A stretch of 8,373 nt of DNA, taken from positions 1-8,373 of the forward strand of contig JAFXIM010000271.1 in the NCBI GenBank assembly GCA_017533165.1. The letters run 5' to 3'. The notes under the pieces are model-generated. The model was not told the DNA's origin and searched no databases. It saw only the letters and a program-made list of their open reading frames with translations. The translations under genes were made by a program, and so were the position numbers. The DNA is from Eggerthellaceae bacterium (GTDB lineage Bacteria; Actinomycetota; Coriobacteriia; Coriobacteriales; Eggerthellaceae). Shown piece after piece: positions 1-4,607 of this stretch (position 1 is the stretch's first letter; each line of letters opens with the position of its first letter).

Positions 1-22
1 CGTAGCTGACGTATCTTCTCAT
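1..22 (-). CDS. 5' end of a gene cut by the window edge; possibly gamma-glutamylcyclotransferase (AIG2-like)
   Basis: Only the first seven codons are present, reading MRRYVSY. The ATG lies 19 bases downstream of the amidoligase stop on the same strand and is preceded by a purine-rich GAAAGGAAAAGGGAGG stretch that can serve as ribosome binding site, so the two genes look co-transcribed. Gamma-glutamylcyclotransferases of the AIG2-like fold commonly begin with a short strand of the form Y-x-x-Y-G-S-N, and seven residues ending in Y-V-S-Y fit that opening. Genes of that family are known neighbours of phage and plasmid amidoligases, where they are thought to trim or recycle gamma-glutamyl linkages. 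The assignment rests on seven residues plus context, so it is a guess. That a gene begins here is more likely than its identity. Confidence 0.35.
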
Positions 23-41
23 CCTCCCTTTTCCTTTCTCG

Positions 42-962
42 TTAGGCTGCTCGTCCGTGGCGCCATGCGCTGTCGCCGTCGAGGCGCTTCAGGAGGTGGT
101 GGCGCGCGGTCTTGAACTCATCGCCGATCATCCCGAGGCGCAGGAGCCAGCAGCGCATCGCGTACTTCTCGTTGTCGGTCGCAGTCGGGCGGTAGGATGC
201 ACGACTCTGCGTGAGCGCCTGATGCGAGATTGCGAGGCAGAGCTGGATGTATGCCTTGATCTCGCCCGCGTGCAGGTTGCCCGTGTCGGAAGCTGCGTTG
301 AAGAGCCTGAACTCGACCGTGCCCTTGGTGAAGGTCGCGTGGAGGTTCACCCCGTGGTAGCGGCTGTCATCGTAATGGCAATGGTGGCGCTCGACGTTGC
401 GCGTGCCGTACCAGATCTCCTCAAGGCGGCGCATCTCGGAGGGCTTGGCTGCGTTGACTCGCCCGAGCACTTCCTTGTCCGCCTTCTTGCAGTAGTGGAT
501 CCTGCTGTCGTTGACCCCGAGCGCGCGGTAGAGCATGTCCTCTTTGCTCGCGACTATGTTCATGAGGTTGCGCAGGGTCTTAGCCGTGTGCGGGGCTGCG
601 TCGACGTGGATGTGGATGCCGCAGCTTACGTTGGCGATCGCGCCCGCGCCGCGCAGCTTCCTCACGATCTCCTGCAGGGTTTCGATGTCCTCGTAGGAGA
701 GGATCGGAGTGACGAGCTCGCATTTGAAGCCGCCGCCCGCGCTGACCCTGCGTCCGCCTTCCTTGCGCTGCGCGCGGATGCTCGAGTCGCTCATGACCTT
801 CCAGATGCGTCCCTGCCCGTCGGCGACCTTGCGCGCGTCGTAACCTGCTCCGGAGTAGGTTGCGCTCGTGCCGAAGTGCCCTGCCAGAACCTCCGCCGCT
901 TCCTGGCGCGTGATGCCCGTGAACTCGATCTCCACTCCGAATCGCTGTGCCTGCATGGTCAT
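42..962 (-). CDS. Amidoligase-family enzyme (COOH-NH2 ligase, glutamine-synthetase-like fold)
   Basis: A 306-residue protein matching the Amidoligase_2 family, which is predicted to form amide bonds between a carboxylate and an amine using ATP on a glutamine-synthetase-like fold. Visible family motifs are F8-G-V-E-I-E-F (E11 and E13 are candidate metal ligands), W54-K-V-x-x-D-x-S-I62, E82-L-V-T-P86, C114-G-I-H-I-H119, R201-Y-x3-N-L-H208 and T215-V-E-F-R-L-F221. These fall in the family's usual order, so it looks catalytically intact. The substrate cannot be told from sequence; peptide, cell-wall or polyglutamate-type targets are all possible. I chose the ATG at 962 because AGGAAGGAG (968-976) sits five bases upstream and the conserved FGVEIEF opening follows at once. 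An in-frame extension to 1058 is open but lacks a binding site. It is cytoplasmic, with no signal peptide, and is transcribed away from the structural operon, probably with the gene at the left edge. Confidence 0.88.
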   Translation of the reverse strand: MTMQAQRFGVEIEFTGITRQEAAEVLAGHFGTSATYSGAGYDARKVADGQGRIWKVMSDSSIRAQRKEGGRRVSAGGGFKCELVTPILSYEDIETLQEIVRKLRGAGAIANVSCGIHIHVDAAPHTAKTLRNLMNIVASKEDMLYRALGVNDSRIHYCKKADKEVLGRVNAAKPSEMRRLEEIWYGTRNVERHHCHYDDSRYHGVNLHATFTKGTVEFRLFNAASDTGNLHAGEIKAYIQLCLAISHQALTQSRASYRPTATDNEKYAMRCWLLRLGMIGDEFKTARHHLLKRLDGDSAWRHGRAA

Positions 963-1155
963 CTCGGCTCCTTCCTTTCGTGTGCCTAACCGTGATGACA
1001 TGTTTGCTCTGGCGGGTCGGATAGTGTAGCTGATCAGGGGTAACGACGCATCATGCACGCAAGTGCGAACGTTGTTGATTCAATAGACCAGCAATGCGAC
1101 TAATCAGACTAGGTCTGGCCGTAAGCTAATCCAACAACGGGATAGCGGCTGCGTC

Positions 1156-1164
1156 TGCTAGAAT
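1156..1164 (+). promoter_or_regulatory. Extended -10 promoter candidate for the capsid/tail operon
   Basis: TGCTAGAAT has the TG-N form of an extended -10 followed by TAGAAT, a five-of-six match to TATAAT. The region 17 bases upstream (around 1136) is not a good -35, which extended -10 promoters can tolerate. Transcription would start near 1171, inside the dyad at 1168-1183, leaving a leader of about 85 bases before the capsid ATG. No other clear promoter is seen ahead of the plus-strand genes. Confidence 0.4.
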
Positions 1165-1167
1165 CTC

Positions 1168-1183
1168 ACTTTGCCAGCAAAGT
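1168..1183. promoter_or_regulatory. Perfect 7+2+7 dyad, probable operator
   Basis: ACTTTGC-CA-GCAAAGT is a perfect inverted repeat with a two-base centre. Its two-base centre makes it a poor RNA hairpin but a typical binding site for a dimeric DNA-binding protein. It begins four bases after the extended -10 and covers the expected transcription start, the position of many operators. I saw no second copy of either arm in the window. It could also be a recombination site, but nothing else supports that. Confidence 0.4.
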
Positions 1184-1203
1184 CCGACACCTAAAGGAGA
1201 GGA

Positions 1204-1225
1204 ATCAGCCACCGAAAGTGCTGAT
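1204..1225 (+). other. Leader hairpin upstream of capsid gene
   Basis: ATCAGC and GCTGAT pair, followed by a one-base C bulge, two further pairs (AC with GT) and a CGAAA loop. The structure lies in the predicted mRNA leader and ends 18 bases before the AGGAG (1243-1247) of the capsid gene. It has no T-tract after it, so it is not an intrinsic terminator. It may protect the 5' end, affect translation, or be incidental. Confidence 0.35.
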
Positions 1226-1255
1226 AGGCAAAACCCCAGGACAGGAGCGCAGAAT

Positions 1256-1942
1256 ATGAGTGGAAAGAAGCGGCTGTATCCTGAATTCATAATTGAAAAT
1301 ATCAATTTTCAGCCTATTAAGTACAACATTAAAAATTATGGAGGCTTCCTCCCGGTTACTAACCAGTTGCTTCAAGACACGGATGCGGCTCTTCAACAAA
1401 CCATCTCTCAATGGTTCGCTCGTAAGTCCGTAGCAACTTCTAACAAGCTCATCTTGGATATCTTGAAATCCAAAGGTGAAGTGGTGCTTGGCGGCCTTAC
1501 CGACATCAAGAAGGCGTTAAACGTAACGCTCGGACAAGCATATCTGTCCTCTTCGATCATCTTGACGAACGACTCAGGCTTGAACTGGATGGACAGCTTG
1601 AAAGACGAAAACGGTCGTTACTTATTAAACCCTAATCCAACTGAGCCAACGAAATTGCAGCTTCGCGCTGGTGCGACAGTCGTACCTATCAAGGTCGTTC
1701 CTAATAACGTTCTTCCAACTGAGGACAACAAGATTCCATTCATCATCGGCGACATGAAAGAAGCCGTTGCGTTCTGGGATCGCCAGCAGTACATCCTTAA
1801 TGCGAGTGACATTGCTTCGGTCGGGAACGTCAACGCGTTCGCGCAAAACCTTACACTTTTCCGCGCATTGGAGCGTAAAGACGCCTGCGTAAAAGATCCG
1901 GACAGCTTTGTTTACGGTGTTATTGCCGTTGCCCAGGGTTAA
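1256..1942 (+). CDS. HK97-type major capsid protein, C-terminal two-thirds (5'-truncated)
   Basis: The 228 residues match the second part of HK97-fold major capsid proteins. They contain the strand and turn G30-F-L-P-V-T-N-Q-L-L39, the long spine helix at about 43-70 (W53-F-A-R-K-S-V59), and then the A-domain strands, ending in the usual F-R-A-L-E-R and F-V-Y-G-V-I-A pattern. Family members normally have another 100-150 residues in front (scaffold or delta region, N-arm, E-loop), and these are absent. Homology begins within about ten residues of the ATG, and upstream in-frame codons do not supply the missing part. The ATG has AGGAG eight bases upstream, so the fragment is probably translated. 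The first hundred bases are markedly AT-richer than neighbouring genes, suggesting a recombination seam. The product alone is unlikely to build a capsid. It may be a remnant, the distal half of a split gene, or a junction created by insertion. Confidence 0.85.
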   Translation: MSGKKRLYPEFIIENINFQPIKYNIKNYGGFLPVTNQLLQDTDAALQQTISQWFARKSVATSNKLILDILKSKGEVVLGGLTDIKKALNVTLGQAYLSSSIILTNDSGLNWMDSLKDENGRYLLNPNPTEPTKLQLRAGATVVPIKVVPNNVLPTEDNKIPFIIGDMKEAVAFWDRQQYILNASDIASVGNVNAFAQNLTLFRALERKDACVKDPDSFVYGVIAVAQG

Positions 1943-1963
1943 TCAACAGAGGTGAAGTAAGCA

Positions 1964-2284
1964 ATGGATTTTATCTCTGAGCAGGACGTTTACGATTATC
2001 TCGGAATCGATTATGCGGACGACATGGTGTCCCGCCGTGTGCGCGGACTCCTTACCGCTATCGATTCCTACCTTACCGGCGCGATAGGAGAGGATTACGC
2101 CATCGCGGTGTCTCCTGAAAGTCTGGCGAAAGCCAAGGAGATAGGGCTCATGTTGATTGGCGAGCTCTACGACGGCCGCGGGGGAACGGGGAAGGAGCGC
2201 ACGGTCGTGCGCACCCTTCTCTCCTCAATGATGCTGCACTTGCAGCTTGATTTCGAGAACCGCAACGGAGGTGATCGATGGTGA
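1964..2284 (+). CDS. Head-tail connector protein (gp6-like adaptor)
   Basis: A 106-residue, mostly helical acidic protein of the type that follows the capsid gene in HK97-like phages. It forms the ring that docks under the portal and extends the DNA exit channel. Typical features are the opening F-I-S-E-Q-D-V-Y-D-Y-L-G-I-D, short amphipathic helices in which a Y-L-T-G-A-I-G turn precedes an A-K-E-I-G-L-M-L-I-G-E-L-Y-D-G-R helix, and a final helix of the form V-R-T-L-L-S-S-M-M-L-H-L-Q. Length is normal. The ATG has AGAGGTG upstream at good spacing and lies 21 bases after the capsid stop. Its end overlaps the next gene by seven bases, indicating translational coupling. Assignment is by family pattern and gene order. 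Confidence 0.82.
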   Translation: MDFISEQDVYDYLGIDYADDMVSRRVRGLLTAIDSYLTGAIGEDYAIAVSPESLAKAKEIGLMLIGELYDGRGGTGKERTVVRTLLSSMMLHLQLDFENRNGGDRW

Positions 2285-2601
2285 CGTTCGATAAGCCGAT
2301 TATCATTCAGTACAAGGACCGCGAGGCAAGGCAGTGGGTGACGTTTCAGCGTCTCCATGCGCACGTCAACACCACGTCATCCAACGAGTACACGACTGCG
2401 GGATCAACGCGCTCTTCCTACTCGCTCACGTTTACGGTTCGATACAACCCCGAACTCAAGAAGGTGGCGCATGCCCTGCAGGACTACCGCATCGCATGGG
2501 ACGGCGGCTTCTACCGCATCAACTCCTACGATGACTACAATCTGCAGCACATCACCGTGAAAATGGTGGGCGAGAACCACCAGGACGGTGAACGCCCGTG
2601 A
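2278..2601 (+). CDS. Head closure (head-tail joining) protein
   Basis: A 107-residue beta-rich protein of the phage head-tail joining family (SPP1 gp16 / HK97 gp7 type). It plugs the connector and gives the tail its docking surface. The pattern of strands I-I-I-Q-Y, W-V-T-F-Q-R, Y-S-L-T-F-T-V-R-Y, Y-R-I-A-W-D-G-G-F-Y-R-I and H-I-T-V-K-M-V is characteristic: these proteins usually contain a W-x-G-x-x-Y-x-I core near the C-terminal third. The start is well fixed by a near-perfect GGAGGTGAT at 2267-2275, located inside the previous gene. The last four bases are shared with the next start (GTGA). Gene position between connector and gp10-like protein supports the call. Confidence 0.83.
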   Translation: MVTFDKPIIIQYKDREARQWVTFQRLHAHVNTTSSNEYTTAGSTRSSYSLTFTVRYNPELKKVAHALQDYRIAWDGGFYRINSYDDYNLQHITVKMVGENHQDGERP

Positions 2602-3011
2602 GCAATCTCCGTGTCGACCCTGACCAGTTTTCCAAGGCGGTCATCGGAATCCTGGATGACTACGGCGAGGAAGTTGCCGTTGAGGTCAAGAAATCAGTCG
2701 ATGTTACCACGAGGGAGTTGGTGAAGGAGACGAAGCAGACGGCGCCAAAGAAAGCCATCATGGGAAGACCGGCGGGAACGTACGCCAACCACATCAGTTC
2801 GAAGCAGGGGAGAAACAGCCCCTACGTCTACTCGAAGATATGGTACGTGCGCGCTCCTGAGTACAGGCTGACGCATCTCCTGAACAACGGGCACGCCCTC
2901 AGGCAGGGTGGGTACTGGGGCGGAACGGGTTTTCTGACCAAAGCCTCGCAAATCCATGCCCTGAACTTTCAAAGGCGAGTCGAGGAGGCGATCAGAAATG
3001 CAGGTCGCTGA
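2598..3011 (+). CDS. HK97 gp10-like neck/tail component
   Basis: This 137-residue basic protein fits the HK97 gp10 family, thought to act at the head-tail interface or in tail completion. It opens with a helix typical of the family (Y-G-E-E-V-A-V-E-V-K-K-S-V-D-V-T-T-R-E-L-V-K-E-T-K). It then has the conserved stretch around G-T-Y-A-N-H-I and L-T-H-L-L-N-N-G-H-A, followed by a glycine-rich turn (Q-G-G-Y-W-G-G-T-G-F) and a terminal helix ending F-Q-R-R-V-E-E-A-I. The L-x-x-L-L-N-x-G-H motif is the strongest family mark. It begins with GTG in a GTGA overlap with the preceding stop and has only a modest GGTGA ahead, so it probably relies on coupling. Its 3' end overlaps the next gene by 14 bases. 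Confidence 0.82.
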   Translation: MSNLRVDPDQFSKAVIGILDDYGEEVAVEVKKSVDVTTRELVKETKQTAPKKAIMGRPAGTYANHISSKQGRNSPYVYSKIWYVRAPEYRLTHLLNNGHALRQGGYWGGTGFLTKASQIHALNFQRRVEEAIRNAGR

Positions 3012-3351
3012 TTTGCTGAAAGAGACAGGACTGCCCTATGCCGCGTGCGCTTTCAACAATCCTCCCAGTGAGACCTATGCCGTCTACTACGAGGAAATAA
3101 CGCGTCGTGGCGCTGACCTGCTCAACTGCATCACGGAGCATGAAGTGACCATAGAGGTCTACAGCTACGATTTTTACGATGAAGATGCCGCTCGAGCGGT
3201 GGCAGATGCTCTCGATCGTCGAGCCCTTGAGTACAGGCGCTACGAAACGACCTACATCAACTCGGAGCATCTGTTCCAGACCCGCTTCGAGTTCAGCTTC
3301 ACTTCGAAAGACTCTCAGTCCGAGAGGTTCCTTTCCCAGTTTGACTTTTAA
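2998..3351 (+). CDS. Tail terminator / tail completion protein
   Basis: A 117-residue acidic alpha/beta protein in the slot where HK97-like phages encode the tail terminator, which caps the growing tail tube and joins it to the head. It opens with a short helix (V-A-D-L-L-K-E-T-G-L-P-Y-A) and has a strand pair rich in Tyr (Y-A-V-Y-Y-E-E, V-T-I-E-V-Y-S-Y-D-F-Y). A helix with A-A-R-A-V-A-D-A-L-D follows, and the protein closes with the strand Q-T-R-F-E-F-S-F, the usual terminator fold plan. The ATG is inside the gp10-like gene with GAGGAGG nine to ten bases upstream. Sequence identity in this family is low, so the call depends partly on position. Confidence 0.72.
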   Translation: MQVADLLKETGLPYAACAFNNPPSETYAVYYEEITRRGADLLNCITEHEVTIEVYSYDFYDEDAARAVADALDRRALEYRRYETTYINSEHLFQTRFEFSFTSKDSQSERFLSQFDF

Positions 3352-3353
3352 GG

Positions 3354-3370
3354 GCGGCCGTTCGAGCCGC
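3354..3370 (+). other. Intercistronic hairpin before the major tail gene
   Basis: GCGGC and GCCGC pair around a seven-base loop (CGTTCGA), directly after the tail terminator stop, in the only gap longer than 30 bases within the structural operon. An AT-rich, pyrimidine-poor stretch follows rather than a T-tract, so it is not a standard intrinsic terminator. A processing or 5'-stabilising element for the highly expressed major tail message would fit, but this is inference. Confidence 0.35.
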
Positions 3371-3410
3371 TGACACTCATACAAATAAACAAACAAGAGG
3401 TGCATCATGG

Positions 3411-3965
3411 ATGAGTACCACTGAGAAAATTACGCTTGGCAGCGGTGAGTTGTTTGTCATGCAGTATGAGGGCACTCTGCCAACTACTGATGAAATCTGC
3501 CTTCCCGAGAACCGTCTCGGTCACATTTCGGGCGGGGCAACGCTTGAGTACAAGCCGACGTACTATGTTGCGAAGGACGACCTCGGAGTCGTGAGCAAAA
3601 CGATCATGACGGAAGAGGAGGCTACTTTGAAGAGCGGCGTCCTTACCTTCAACGGTGACACCCTCGCTCGCTTGACCGAAACGGGACGCGTGTCCGAAGA
3701 AGGTAACCTGCGTACCGTCAAGATTGGGGGAATCAAGAACTCCGATCGCAAGAACTACGTGCTGTGCTTCTACGTCCACGATGCCGCTGACGGCGACTGC
3801 TGGGTGATGTTCGTCGGGCGAAACGAAGCCGGCTTCTCGCTTTCCTTCGCGAAGGACAAGGAAACCATCATCGACGCTGAGTTCAAATGCCAGCCGATGG
3901 ATGACGAGGGAACGCTCGTCATGTACATCGAGGAAATACCAGACGCCACTACGGCCGCAGGGTAG
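3411..3965 (+). CDS. Major tail tube protein
   Basis: A 184-residue beta-rich protein with the look of Gram-positive siphophage major tail proteins, which stack as hexamers to form the tail tube. Supporting features are the opening T-L-G-S-G-E-L-F-V, the segment H-I-S-G-G-A-T-L-E-Y with a following Y-Y-V, the pattern T-G-R-V-S-E-E-G-N-L-R-T-V-K-I-G-G, and a late Y-V-L-C-F-Y-V-H strand. A final strand then carries the T-I-I-D-A-E-F-K-C-Q-P type ending. Length suits a tube protein without an extra Ig-like domain. The ATG at 3411 lies eight bases after AGAGGTG (3396-3402). Another ATG at 3407, out of frame, encodes only five codons and sits nearer the same binding site. Position before the G/G-T chaperones confirms the role. 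Confidence 0.85.
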   Translation: MSTTEKITLGSGELFVMQYEGTLPTTDEICLPENRLGHISGGATLEYKPTYYVAKDDLGVVSKTIMTEEEATLKSGVLTFNGDTLARLTETGRVSEEGNLRTVKIGGIKNSDRKNYVLCFYVHDAADGDCWVMFVGRNEAGFSLSFAKDKETIIDAEFKCQPMDDEGTLVMYIEEIPDATTAAG

Positions 3966-3978
3966 GGGGTGGTAGAAG

Positions 3979-4311
3979 ATGACATCTCTTGACTTCAGAA
4001 AAACCAAGAAGAACTACCTGAAGGTGACGCTGAACGACGACGCCGAGACCAACCTCTCCATCATGCAGCCAACCAAGGAGCTGTTTGAGCGAATGGTTGC
4101 CATGAGTGAGGAAGTGGCGAACATTTCCGGTTCCGACCTTGAAGCGCTCGACGAGGTGTACGGCGTATGCGCAGAGCTCATGAGCCGTAACAAGGAAGGC
4201 CTCATCGTCAGCAAGAGCAACCTGGAGGCTACGCTCGACTTCGAGGACATCGTCATGTTCCTGCAGGCGTACAGCGCGTTCGTGGCAGGTATCGTCCACG
4301 GAAAAAACTAG
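3979..4311 (+). CDS. Tail assembly chaperone, short form (gpG-like)
   Basis: A 110-residue acidic, helical protein lying between major tail and tape measure genes, the invariant place of the lambda gpG-type chaperone. These proteins bind the tape measure protein and guide tube polymerisation, and they are not kept in the virion. The N-terminal strand pair (Y-L-K-V-T-L-N-D, N-L-S-I-M-Q-P-T-K) is followed by three helices, typical for the Gram-positive versions. The ATG has a GGGGGTGG stretch upstream. The gene ends GGA AAA AAC TAG, placing a slippery heptamer directly at the stop, which is what identifies it as the first half of a frameshift pair. Most ribosomes are expected to stop here. Confidence 0.85.
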   Translation: MTSLDFRKTKKNYLKVTLNDDAETNLSIMQPTKELFERMVAMSEEVANISGSDLEALDEVYGVCAELMSRNKEGLIVSKSNLEATLDFEDIVMFLQAYSAFVAGIVHGKN

Positions 4312-4607
4312 CCATCCCCTTCTATCCGGTCGAGGAGAAGGGGGAGACCTATGAGATCGCCAGCTACTGGGAGAAACTCGTATCCGACTACCTTCGCATA
4401 TCTGTCTTGGATGTCGAATCTCTAGATTACCTCGACTACTTGCGATATCGACGTGACGCCTTCATCCACAAGCTGAGCGAGACGGAGGCAGGGCGGGAGT
4501 ACCTCGAGAACGCGCTTCGTCTCGAGCAGACCTCGCTGAGCAAATCCGACCGCTCCCGCCTCAGAGATCTTTTCGGGGTGAACGCCCCTGGAGGTGAGCA
4601 TGCATAG
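3979..4607 (+). CDS. Tail assembly chaperone, -1 frameshift fusion (gpGT-like)
   Basis: A -1 slip at 4302-4308 joins the short chaperone to a 99-codon extension (4308-4607), giving a predicted 209 residues. In the extension, reading resumes as L-A-I-P-F-Y-P-V and continues through Y-W-E-K-L-V-S-D-Y-L, a charged helical body (Y-L-D-Y-L-R-Y-R-R-D-A-F-I) and a short tail ending G-G-E-H-A. In lambda and its relatives the T domain recruits the major tail protein to the G-bound tape measure. The extension has no good start of its own: the first alternative codon is a TTG at 4407 without a binding site, and the frame is open and family-like upstream of it. The TAG at 4605-4607 overlaps the presumed start of the tape measure gene. 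Confidence 0.85.
4302..4343 (+). promoter_or_regulatory. Programmed -1 ribosomal frameshift element
   Basis: The heptamer A AAA AAC (4302-4308) is in the correct phase: zero-frame codons AAA and AAC can re-pair as AAA and AAA one base back. TAG follows at once. After a seven-base spacer (4309-4315), CCCCTTCT (4316-4323) pairs perfectly with AGAAGGGG (4336-4343) around a 12-base loop, an eight-base-pair stimulatory hairpin at the classical distance. A T4315-G4344 wobble can extend it. All the expected parts are present. Confidence 0.88.
4590..4597 (+). promoter_or_regulatory. Ribosome binding site of the tape measure gene
   Basis: GGAGGTGA is a near-perfect anti-16S match lying inside the 3' end of the G-T extension. 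The in-frame ATA at 4604 is six bases away, ideal spacing; the only ATG nearby (4600) is two bases away and in another frame that stops after six codons. The site is therefore the main evidence for where the tape measure protein begins. Confidence 0.8.

Larger units (their letters stand above)
963..1255. other. Divergent non-coding spacer between amidoligase and capsid genes
   Basis: No convincing gene lies in these 293 bases. They separate minus-strand from plus-strand transcription and are rich in small dyads: CTGATCAG at 1030-1037; GCAC-GCAA-GTGC at 1055-1066; CAGAC-TAG-GTCTG at 1105-1117, whose GGTCT (1112-1116) can instead pair with AGACC at 1085-1089; and the stronger elements listed separately at 1156-1225. 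The capsid frame is open upstream of its ATG back to a TAA at 1127, but the residues encoded there do not resemble capsid. A second, weaker promoter candidate is TTGATT at 1075 with ACTAAT at 1099. I found no convincing promoter for the minus-strand genes (TACACT near 1027 has no good -35). I looked for group I and group II intron cores and found none I could defend. Confidence 0.7.

Noticed and set aside
57..989. Plus-strand 310-residue open frame opposite the amidoligase
   Set aside because: It is the antisense of a gene with clear family motifs. Its Val/Ala/Asp/Arg-heavy composition is that of a GC-rich shadow frame, and it has no binding site.
963..1058. Longer amidoligase start at 1058 (32 extra residues)
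   Set aside because: No binding site ahead of it, while the ATG at 962 has AGGAAGGAG at good spacing and leads straight into the conserved motif.
963..1255. 3' half of a group I or group II intron interrupting the capsid gene
   Set aside because: The idea would explain the truncated capsid, but I found neither the paired P7 core signatures of group I nor a domain V hairpin of group II. The GAAA-containing hairpin at 1204-1225 is too short.
1205..1411. Minus-strand 68-residue frame opposite the capsid start
   Set aside because: Antisense to a recognised protein, no binding site, no family likeness.
3352..3375. Intrinsic terminator after the tail terminator gene
   Set aside because: A hairpin is present but no T-tract follows, and the next genes clearly belong to the same unit.
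4407..4607. Stand-alone 66-residue gene starting at TTG 4407
   Set aside because: No binding site, and the frame is open and family-like back to the slippery heptamer; it is the end of the frameshift extension.
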